This document shows, piece by piece, positions 36,100 to 47,300 of a stretch of DNA of 64,000 bases. The notes under the pieces were generated by a model. The model was not told where the DNA came from. It ran no database searches and saw nothing but the letters and a program-made list of their open reading frames with translations. The stretch is from Chrysopilus asiliformis (taxonomy: Eukaryota; Arthropoda; Insecta; Diptera; Rhagionidae). The stretch spans positions 21,997,487 to 22,061,486 of the forward strand of contig OZ035960.1 of assembly GCA_964034945.1 (NCBI GenBank). The letters run 5' to 3'. The translations under genes were made by a program, and so were the position numbers. Every line of letters begins with the position of its first letter. Position 1 is the first letter of the stretch.

Positions 36100-36520
36100 G
36101 TACTAGCTTGCATAACCGTCGTTGCCGGGTTAAGCTTTTTGTCTAAGTTTTAGAATACGAAGAAGATCGGAAAGAACTTAAAAACTTTTTAATGGGTTTA
36201 TGTTGGGGCTGAACCCCCGACGAACATCTATGCCAAATTTCAGGCCAATCGGTTCAGTAGTTTTCCCGCGAAAGAGTAACATAGAGGGAAAACTAAGTTT
36301 CGAAATCACTTTACCCCCTCCCCTTACTCCCCCCACCCCTCGCGCTACTTTTCCGTATGCCTATGTTGGAACCAGAACTACCACAGACACGCATGCCAAA
36401 TTTCAAGTCAATCGGTTTAGCCGTTTTTGCGTGAAAGAGGAATAGACAGTCAGACAGACAGACAGTCAGACAGACAGACACCAACTCATTTTTATTTTAT
36501 ATATTAGTATGACATTAGAT
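36100..36520. repeat. Interspersed repeat ending in a CAGACAGT microsatellite
   Basis: Contains 'gccaaatttcaggccaatcg', 'gttcagtagttttcccgcga', a repeated version 'tgccaaatttcaagtcaatc', then (CAGACAGT)n at about 36448-36482 and 'tttattttatatattagta'. This arrangement is common in arthropod genomes as the 3' end of dispersed repeats. I cannot assign the class. Confidence 0.6.
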
Positions 36521-37075
36521 TTAGTGTACCGTTTGTAACGCATCGAATCAATCATCGAACACAAAAATGAACTACACCAGAGTGTTAAGGCCTGTGTCCA
36601 CATGGAAGTTTATTTGCAGAAGTCGCTTCCAGAAGAGATTTCTGGTGTCACAACTTCTGGAAGTTCACTTGCAGTTAGTGTTTCTACGGGAAAAACTTCC
36701 AGAAGTCTCTGCTAGAAGCGACATCTGCAAATAAACTTCCATGTGGACACAGGCCTTTAGGGATGACAAAGTTTTTGATTTTCGTCTGCCCTTCCGTCTG
36801 TCTGTCCGTAAACACTATAACTTTCGAAAGGATTGAGCTAGAGACTTGAAATTTCGTATAGTTACGTTTCTCATAAACGGCTAAATTAAGTTCTTGAACG
36901 GGCGAAATCGGACTTTTCCTTCCCCCTCTCCCATACAAATGAAACAATTTTTTGCAATTATCTCGGAAACGGTGAGTCGTATTGAAAAATTTAGAAAGGT
37001 AAAATGTGGTTGGAATAAAATTTTACATAACTCATCTATTACATCAAAATTCAATCGGACCACTTTATGCTAACT
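36505..37075. repeat. Dispersed GACAGACGG-type repeat, copy B
   Basis: Same family and landmark order as 3090-3780. It is interrupted at 36588-36756 by a Harbinger-like MITE, which restores the repeat perfectly when removed. Confidence 0.8.
36588..36756. mobile_element. Harbinger-like MITE, copy 1 (169 bp, TTA)
   Basis: TTA at 36585-36587 and 36757-36759 flanks inverted ends AGGCCTGTGTCCACATGG. The arms continue for about 45 bp, with the internal word CTTCCAGAAG repeated. The same 169-bp element lies at 49793-49961. The TTA duplication points to PIF/Harbinger. Confidence 0.93.
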
Positions 37076-38325
37076 TTCAGTTACAAATGGCTATGTCAAA
37101 ATTCGTTCTGTTCTGATATGAAACATTTAATAAATATGCTTAGATTATCAACTTGCAGATATCAACAAAAAAAATTCAAACAATTAAATAATTAAAATAT
37201 AAAAAAAATATTGCTGGGCACAAAAAAAAACTTCTTCGTAGCATTGGTTCTGAGCTAGCCAAGTTCCGACCCAAAGTCTGGGTTTTAGCCGTCAAGATTC
37301 AATCCAAAAGCTTTCGCAACGTTCGGTTACAGCTTTCATCCGGACACCATTTTAAAAATATGAATTATTGTGAGAAACAACTATTAATACTGGGCTAAAT
37401 TAATTAAAAACGTAACAAAATTTTGTGGAAATTGTTTCATAACATGTTATTAAGACTTACTTAAATATCAAAGATTTTGTAGCAAATTTTTAACGTTGCA
37501 AAATTCTAATTGTATAAAAATTCAAAGAAATTATGTTGAAAAAAATCCTTGGCATAGTATATTTCTTCAAATTATAACTTGTTAATCTCCATCCAGCTTG
37601 ATTGCATTTAATTGCAAGATTAAATTGTCGCTTATTCTATGTAACTTTCTAACTTTGATTACTTGAACTGTGATTTAATCCATGCTTCAAGTGGAAAATC
37701 AAATCAAAAAAATAAAACAAGAAAATTGCAAATTGTTTTATCGGTCTAACAGGTAAATTGCGAATTTGATGCGGACTATGAATGATCGCGTGTGATTTTT
37801 GGTAGCGTTTCAAGTGTTGCAATAAAATTCAATGATATTTAGCTGACGCACTAATCGCAATTATTGCTAATAGCATGTTAAATTGATTCATAAGAAATTA
37901 GTGTAATTTGTAAAATTTTAATTGATAAAAATGCCAATAGAAAGCATTTCAAGATTGATTATAACATGGTTATGAAAGATGTTTAAGTAAATTTATTTAC
38001 TATATTATAATTGTGCTTAAAATATAATTACAGGATATGGAGCAAGTTTTTTTTTCATAAAAATAGTGTTGTGACTTAAAATTTTTATGGTTTAGGGTTG
38101 CGGATAGAAAAAAATGTGACTTCAAATGCGTTTTGCACGTGACATGGTTTGAACAATATTTAAAATATTTTAATAGAAAAAAGGTAATTAAAAGACATTT
38201 TAATAAATTCCTAAATTTTCGCAATTTCTATAAATCTCTAACAATTTATTTTTCAGAAGCTAATTTCTAATAGTATTTACATTAGATTTAATAATTTTAT
38301 GCTTAAAGAATTAAACAAAAAAATC

Positions 38326-41300
38326 CTATCCAGCCGGAACTTTACCACGACCCCTAAAAAGCATCATCGATTGAGGTCCCTTCATCACTCGGGACATCAG
38401 TTCCCAGCACATTTTAGCCGGTAATAAACTGAAATGAGAAATTTTTATTTTAAAATCATTACTATATTATACGGACTGAGAGGCTGTCCATAAAATATCT
38501 TGCGTATTTGTCATGCAAAACTAAGTTTTATGAAAGATATTTAAGTAAATCTATTTTATGAACACCCCTTTATTAGTAAATAATTTTTTTTTGTACCACT
38601 TTAGGGGCAACATAACCCGGATCAAGTCCGGTAAAATGCAGTTGATTTCATTTCTTCGGACGGAGGTTGTAATTTTGTCAGCGACAAATTTCGGTTCCAG
38701 CATCGGCATTAATCTGGGCCGAACCCCAGAAAACATGCCCGTGTTTATGTAGTAAGGACAGACCAGAGTCAAATGGATGTCATCAAAACCATGAGTTTTA
38801 AGATCAGTAAAAAGACTTTCGTGAAATCCAGCGCATGCAAATTTCGTTCCACTATAATCCGTACAGCCGTAGGTCCCAAGGAGACCAGCTACTGATCCTA
38901 CTGTAACTATGTGTCCCCGGCGATTTTCCATCATATCTGGTAGGAATGCTTTTACTGTCCAATAGTGGGAAATTATGTTAACAGCGTAAGTTTTCTCAAT
39001 GACCCGCTCTGGCAAATCCCAGAATGGTTTGCAACAAACGATTCCTGAATTTTTAAAGGAAATTGAATAAAACTGGTTTGTCATTTTGAAAATTTTATCC
39101 TCACCTGCATTATTTATCAGGATTTGTACATTTCCAATTTCCACCTTAACCTTATTGGCAACTTCGTAAACTCGTTCTCGATCGGATATGTCTACAACAT
39201 AACCTGAGCACTTTAAGTTTTCCGATTTTAGTAAATCAATCGTCGTGTTAATCGCTAAAATACAAAACAGAAAACAGAAATTTAACTTTTTATAAAAATA
39301 TTTTTTTTACATTTCAAATTTAATAATTATTGTTCTTTTTCAGGTCTATGATTATTTTTTTAAATTAAGTATGAGAAGTCGTCAGTATGTGCATGGGCGT
39401 CCGCAGGAAATTTTCCAGTAGTGGGAGGGGGAGGACAAAAGTCCTTTTTTGGGTACGGTGATCATACCTTTTTTGGGGAAAATTTAGTGCCAGATGAGGA
39501 ACCAATTTTATGTAGAAAATAAAACTTGATTTAGATAAAAATCAAGGAAAAAAAACATTAATTTGCGTTGCAGGCGAAACAGAATGCGGCGCAGTTATTT
39601 AAATCAAGAAATACACAGTTCCAAGTAAAAATTAACTTAAATTTTTGCGCTATGTACGTTTTATAAATAGTCGCAACGGAAATTGTAAATAAGAATAGCA
39701 ATAAAAAAATGAGCTGGAGGCTACATTTTTTGAGATGATGAATTTTTTGTTAAAAAATATGCCGCGGGAGAAAAAATGTTCTTTGGAGAAGCCTCCATAT
39801 TCAGTGATCGTTTTTCCCCGGATAACTGCATATGGAAAAATCCTTGATTTGCTGTGCAGTTATGAGGGGTAGCGCCTATCCGATACTCATTTAACAGCAA
39901 CAATTGTGCACTTATGCGGGACCCTTTTTACTGCACGAAATAGTGCACTTATCAGGGTTTCTTGCGGAAAAGTTGCAAAAAATGTTGCATTTTCTTTCTA
40001 AGATTGTAAATCACAACATAATTTCAACTATAAAGATGCATACACATGATCAAGAAAATATAACAAAATATTGTATTAAAAATTAAAAGGGCAAAAGCAT
40101 TTGTGCTTTTATCCGAGGGAAAATATATGACGGAGACACTAAGTTGAAGACTATTTTTTGTGCAGAAATATGGGTTTTGCTCTTAAGAGGGTTGCAGTTA
40201 AGCGATAAATATTGCACGAAATTCTTGAAAATGTGTACGGGGTTCGAATTACTGTTGCAATTAAAAGTTTTGTGCAGTTATCCGAGAAGCAGTTATCCGG
40301 GGTTTACTGTATAATGCTAGACAAATCAATTCAGACACATGAAAACACATATATCCGTTGTCAAGTATATCCATTATCAACAAAAAATTCTGTATGAAAT
40401 TCACTATTGAATTTCCGTGTGAAATTCTACATAAAATTTTCATGTTCCTAAATGGAAAAAACTGGTATGCTGTTTCAATATATTTATAAAAAATATTACA
40501 ATATCTTACAAATTTCATGCGGAAAGTTTTCATACGGTAAAAACTTTCCAATATTATGATGAATATGTGGATATTAAATATTTAAAAGCAGATAAATATT
40601 TTTCATAACATGAATTATTTCATTACAATGCGTGGATAATTCATCAGAAACTTTTTCTATTCATACAGCTCCAAAAAATCTTGTGAAATGTCAGGGTGAC
40701 GACATAATAATCAATACACCATGAAAATTTCCCATTCGATTCATTTGAAATGAATTGCTTTGGTACAGACAACACACTTAAGTTTCATGCGAGTTTTCAC
40801 AACACATCTAAAGAAATTCAGAGTGAAATATTTCATACACAAAGTATTATTCATCCTCTTCGATTCATTTTGTTTCGCAGTTCAGTTTCGTTCCATTCTT
40901 TGTGGCGTGTGGTCGAATATTCGTAGGTTGTAAAAGTAAACATATAGGGAAAACGAATAAAATATATGAACGTGTCTAAACGTAAGTAAATGACTTTGTT
41001 CGCTCAGCCCAATTAAGAACTATTATTACAAGCTTTTATTAAAGTTATTTAGTTTGGGCATTATTTTTTTCACATTTCAAGCTTATTCCGCTTCTGTTCT
41101 TATCTGGTACGACTCGTAGTCGATTTTGCATTTCTTTTATCATGCTTTGTTTCTCTACTCTTTTCATAGCTGTTTTCATTTGACATTTCGGTTCCCTCGG
41201 TAAAAAATGGCTACAAGATCGGAAAATGCTTCAATTTCCAGTTCTGGAACGAGCAGGTATTTAATTTTTGTGTACATATTTTGTATTTATATTACAAATA

Positions 41301-44300
41301 CCAATAACTCCAATATAGCACTTCTATAAACACCATTAATCGTGCGGATTTGACAATGCTTATAGGAAAAATTGATAATGTAACAAACACACAAGAAGGA
41401 TTAATACAAAGTCAAAAAGAACTAAAAAATGAATTAGCAAAATATAATAAATCTATTGTAGAATTAAGACAAGAGATTTCGAATCTCAAAGATATTTTAA
41501 TAAATTTAGTTCCTGCTGCATCATCATCAGCAGCAGTAATAACCAAGTTATCTTCCGTACCAGATAAGATAAAAGAAACATCGGCAGAAACTAAGATTGC
41601 GAAGCAACAATTTATTGGTCGAATGCATACATTAGATCAATTTTTGGAGTTTGAAAAATGTATTAAAGAAGACGAACAAGAAAAATCTAAATTTTTGAAT
41701 ATTGTAAAGCAAATTATAAAGGATAGACAACGGGAATTTGGCACATCATTAGAGAATTTTTATAAAATTTGTTTTAAAGTATTTTTTGACCATTCACTAT
41801 TACTATTATTATCTATTGCAAAGGTTAAAAATAAACAGTCCCTTAGGGATTCTACATTTTTGAACATATTGATTAATTGTGGTAAGATAATCAGTCCAAA
41901 TTCAACAAATGAATCCATCATCACTTATATTAAAGAAGCTATGAAGAAATGTAAAGATTGCGTTAGACATAAATTATCCGATAGCTATGCGTTAAGACGA
42001 AAAAGGAAACTTGAAAATGACGATATTGATGATGATAGTGAAATAGAAGTAATAATAAAGAGTGAATATGTTGACGATATTGATGAAAATATAGAACAAG
42101 AAGTTGCTATAAAGGAGGAATATTATGATGATTTCTTATTACAGGATTAAAATATGTTAATATTTTTAAGCGAAATAATTTCTCTTCAATTTGGTAAAAA
42201 ACACTCGAAATGTTTTAACAGAATTGCTATTAGACCAGATAAGAGTAACAATGTAACTGCTAATAAAGATTACCAAAATGTTGAAAAAAAAAACAAATTT
42301 TAAAATAATGTTTTATTCAGGGTATTCACAGTCCTCTTTTAATTTTCGGTATTCGGTGTTTTCGGTAATATTAAAAGACTGAAAATATTCTGCTGTGAAC
42401 ATCCCACAGCACAGATTTGAGAACAGCGCTTTTATTGGATACGTGACCAAATCATGAACTGCAAATTTGATTGTAAAATATGTCACATACATTTAAATCC
42501 ATGTTTGATGTATTCTTTTGAATTTCTATTGTGGCAACGGCTATCAAAATTGAATAAATTTGCAGTCCGATGAGATAACCAGCGAGAAAATTTGACAACT
42601 AAAAACATGACTAGCGCCACTCGCGGTTGATTCTTGATACCGAATAACCGGGCCGGAAAACACGACTCAAGGCATGTCTACAATTACCGAATCCGGTAAT
42701 TCATTTTTACATGAACCAAATTACCGTCTCGGTAAAAATCTGTTAAATTTGACTGAATTACCAAGCGGTAAAATTACTCGCAATTTAAAAGAGGACTGTG
42801 AATACCCTGATTATATTTTTTATATTTAAAAAAAAATTGTTTCTCAGATGTTTTACGCACAGCGAGTCATTTCGGAAGTAAAAATGTGATCTAATGTATA
42901 TTTTGATAGTTAGAATTTTTAAAAATAACTGTAAATTTTTGATACTGTACATTTAAAAAAAATTAATTATACGTTAAGCAACTATCGTCAAAATTTATTT
43001 TAAATCTTCACATTCGTATTTTCAGTTTGAAACTGTTCATAAGTATTTTATTGTGTTGCTAAAACTAATTTAAAAGATATTTAATTTAAAAATAAAGTGT
43101 ATTTAGACGATTTTTGTTTATTTAACTAAATAAAGATGATAATAAAATTGTTATAAATAAAAAGATTGAGTGAATACCCCACTTCAAAAACACCTGAAAG
43201 TCGTATTACTGTCTTATAAGAAGTGTAGTAAAGTATCTATTATATTCATGAAAAATTTTGACCCTTATTTTGCCTAAAAAATATTTTCCAAGCACTCCGG
43301 AGTCGATTGGAGTCATTTTACAAAAATGTCTTTCTGTCAATCTGTCGATCTGTCTTTCTGTCTGTCTGTTAATCTGTCTTTCTGTCTGTCTGTCTTTCTG
43401 TCTGTCTGTCGATCTGTCTTTCTGTCTGTCAATCTGTCTTTCTGTCTGTCTGTCAATCTGTCTTTCTGTCTGTCTGTCAATCTGTCTTTCTGTCTGTCTG
43501 TCAATCTGTCTGTGAGTATGTGTACAAGATGTCTCAAAAACTATTATACTAGAGCTATGAAATTTTGCAACAGTGTTTACATTGAACGAAAAAGACACAA
43601 TAATTATGAATTTGTTCATAAATACCATGAAACAGTTTAAAGTTTTCAACCAATGAATTTATTCATAGCATTTATGAACAACCGTTCGTAGAAAATCAAT
43701 ATCATCTTCGAACACATTTCTGTCTCTGTCTTTTTAAGTCATTTTCTCTGTCTTTCATTATTGACAAATGTCTGTCTCTGTTTATTTTTTTCGGAACGTA
43801 GACTTTGTATAACAAAGTCATATGCTGTTCAAATCACATATTTTTTTGCTGAAAATTGGTAAAATCGATGTTTTTTATAAGAATTTTAAATGCAAAATGG
43901 CTCCCCGAGAGCAAAACTCATGTGACTTTTTTCTGCAAAAAAGAGACATTGCCGTAAAAACTGTTTGTACTTTTTTTTGCAAATCTGTCAACACGAAATT
44001 TTAAAATGTTGAGTAATTTGGTGTAAGAAATCACGTAAACCTTAACTTATGCTTTAGAAAAATCAAAGTGATCACAATTTTTATTACTTTCTTATAGGTA
44101 AAAAGGCCCTTTATCTGTTACCTAAGGAGATTTATAAAAAGTTTTCATTTTTAAGGTCTGCCGAAAAACTTTACGCTTGGGCATAAAATTGTAATTATTC
44201 AATTTGCTTTGCTTGGGTTGCGAGAAACCAAGTTTAACTAAATTTTGGTTGGAACAATTAAAGTTGAGTTGCAGGAACGTCATTTTGGTTGCAGGAAATC

Positions 44301-47300
44301 CCAAATTTAAAATATAGTAAGAAATTTCGGATGAAGAAAGCTCAATTTTGGTATCGGGAAACAAAATTTTATATTTCAAAAATATTTATCTTTAAAACTT
44401 TCACAATATTTTATTAATCAAAAATGATCAACTAAAATAATATCAAAAGCAACAAAAAAAAATAATTGAAAAATTTCATAATTAATATTCCTTTCAATTT
44501 CAATAGCGCTTAACAAAATATCCAACATATTATCATACACAATTGGGTAAGTGAAACGCTGTCTGAGTTCAAGAAGAAAATTTCTTTTCATCGAATGGAG
44601 TTGAATCCATTTATAGCCGTTTGAAATCAGTACCTACAATACTTTTAATTTCAAACACGATTAGACGGTTCGGTCAAATTGAATAAAGTGTATATTCCAG
44701 CCTTTCTTCAAATTATGTTGAGTCACTGCATTACCTTTCTCATATTTGTCTGCGTGAGTATAAATTACAACCTACTTCAAAAGGTCAGAAATCTACAGAA
44801 ATTACAGTTTAAATGCTGGTCTAGGACTGTGAGTCGGTTTTAAAAATTTGCCTTTTTTAGAAAAAGACACATGTTTCCATTCGATTTTTATATTTCATTA
44901 ATTTGAGTCAATGGGAATTTTTCCAACACATCAAGGGCGTCGTAAAATTTCACTTTCATGGAAGCAGATAACAAATTAACCGCCTCCATTTAAATGGAAT
45001 TTGAATCGGATTTAGTAACCTATTGACCGATATCGTCTCCATTTCTTGTTATGAACGCATGGATATTGATGAATCGAAATATAATAAAGTCCATTGATCC
45101 CAAACTGGTCTTATGTCCAAAATTGTTAAATTGTCTACCTGACGGCTCGAAGTTTATTGATTGACGAAATAAAAACTTAACGAAAGAGTTACTGAGTTTT
45201 TGTGCCTAGCATTATTTCCCAACATGACGAATTTTTCCATCCAGTCATCTTATGTGTTATTAACAAAATTTTGTTGATAGAAGAGTGTAAGATGTTGATT
45301 GCATAATCATAGATTTTTTTATTATGTTTGAATCAATGACCTCGTTGTAGTGTGTATCATTTTTTTAATGAACAGCTTTTTCGGGAATTGATCTCTTTTT
45401 CTTGAAAAAAAAAGTTTGTTAATTTGTTATATAAACAATAGCCGCATTAAAGATTATTTAATAAACTCGTATAAAGTAACACAAAATGGAGGACTAGTTT
45501 GAATTAAAAATGGTTAAATTTTTCAGATTTTCATTCATTTGCACATATTTTAGTTTTTTATAAAAAGGAACGGTATTGCAGTTTTTAACTATTTTAAACC
45601 TCAAAATTCATTTCACACAACCCTAATTCTCCTCCTAAAATAACGGCGTATTTTTTGGACAGTTCTAATACATTTTGTAGTTTTTATACTCTATATGATA
45701 TATTATATAGGAGTATATTAGATTTAGTTACCGTTTGTAACGCGTCGGACAAAGAACTACACCAGGGTGTTTGGGATGACAACAGATTTTGATTTCTGCA
45801 TGTCCGTCCGTCTGTCTGTCTATCTGCACTCAGAAAAATGGAGGCTAACTCGACGACCTACATACGGCGTAATTGGCCTCGGGCAGGAAAATTTAGCCTA
45901 TGCGAGGCGCGCGTTTGCCTGCATGAGGGAAAGTAAAACTTGTGTTGACCTGTGCCCGGAGAAATTCTGAAATTAAGCCACGAGCAGGTGAAGTAGGGCA
46001 TTGGGAGCTGCACGAATTGACCTTAGATAGGCATTTCGAGGATGTAATGTCATGTAATGGAAACCTCGGTCAGCCAGCTAGAGGTCAGAGTTAACCTGAC
46101 AAAAAGTTGACGTGACATTTTTCTGAGTGTGTTTGTCTGTCCATCTGAGCAATTTTTTTTGTAATATGGAGTTAAAGTTGTTATTTTTTCACAAAACACA
46201 CAATTTTTTTACTTTCTTCTACGGAGTATAATAAAGTATTTTACCTACCTTCTTGATTTATATCCCAAACGACAACGTTCGCACGCAATCTTGCAAAATT
46301 TAGCGCAAGATAGCGTCCAACGCCACCACCACCTCCAGTGATTAAGACTACTTGGCCTGACACATCCTAAAAAAGTTAAAAAATTAATTATTTTTTGTGA
46401 CTTTCTCGAAACCGGTGAGTCGTATTGAAAAATTTATAAATGTAAAATGTGTTCAGAATAGGATTTTACATAACTCATTCATACATCAAAATCCAGTTGG
46501 ATCAATCCTTTTCTCCTCCCGCACCTTTTTTCGAAAACGGTTGGTTTTATTGAAAAATTATATACTCAAAAAGATAAAAAGTATTTAGAACATACTCATT
46601 CACATCAAAATCCGCTTAAACTACCCCTTCCTTCTCCCTTTGCACAAATGAGTAGCTTTTGCTCTGCTTTAGTAGGCACTTTTAACTACTTATTAGTTGT
46701 AATTTTCGAAGAATACTAGCAGACCCTACGTTGCCAGCTTAAATTTTTTTGTATAAATTTTACAATGTCAAAAAACCATAAATAACTTAAAAACTTTTGG
46801 GAAAAAACGTTATCCTTTCAGGATCTTCTGTTTCGAATTTTGAAAATCTAATACCGGATTCGTGATCAGCGACCCCAAAATCCCCCTTATGCCGATTTTC
46901 CGGGAAAAAGGATATTTACGTTATTCTTTCAGGATCTTCTGTTTCGAATTTTGAAAACCTAACACAGCTAAAAACCTGCTCGTGGCAACGCAGATCATTT
47001 TACAAAAAACCGCGTAAAAATCGGTGCAGTAATTTTTGGGTTTTGTAATCTCAAACAGGCCAACAAACATCCATTTTTATATATACAGTGTGACCTCGGT
47101 AATTGCAACTATAGTAGACAGAGCCTGTTGCAATAACCGAGTCAGTTGCGTTAACCGAGTCACAACATTATCTGTCAAAAAGGGAAACATAAGTTCTTAA
47201 ACAGTATAACAGCTCCAAAAATAGGATAAAATCTCTACCATTTGTAACGTAGTTTTTACGCTGCAAAATTATTTACAATACTAAATAAATAGTAAATACT

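Larger units (their letters stand above)
35743..38325. other. Spacer between PLCXD and the SDR gene
   Basis: Convergent genes flank it. It contains a CACTTAGAAAAAT-started AT-rich piece (35938-36080), a repeat with CAGACAGACAGT tract (36100-36520), the dispersed GACAGACGG-type repeat copy B (36505-37075) and a Harbinger-like MITE. 37080-38320 shows nothing recognisable beyond the SDR 3'UTR. Confidence 0.6.

Noticed and set aside
43329..43513. CRISPR-like array
   Set aside because: Regular repeats but no distinct spacers; a eukaryotic minisatellite. No Cas genes, and the genome is animal.
43206..43649. Long open frames on both strands over the CTGT minisatellite
   Set aside because: They exist only because the tandem repeat lacks stop codons in several frames. 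The translation is pure low complexity (TDRQ / CLSV repeats).
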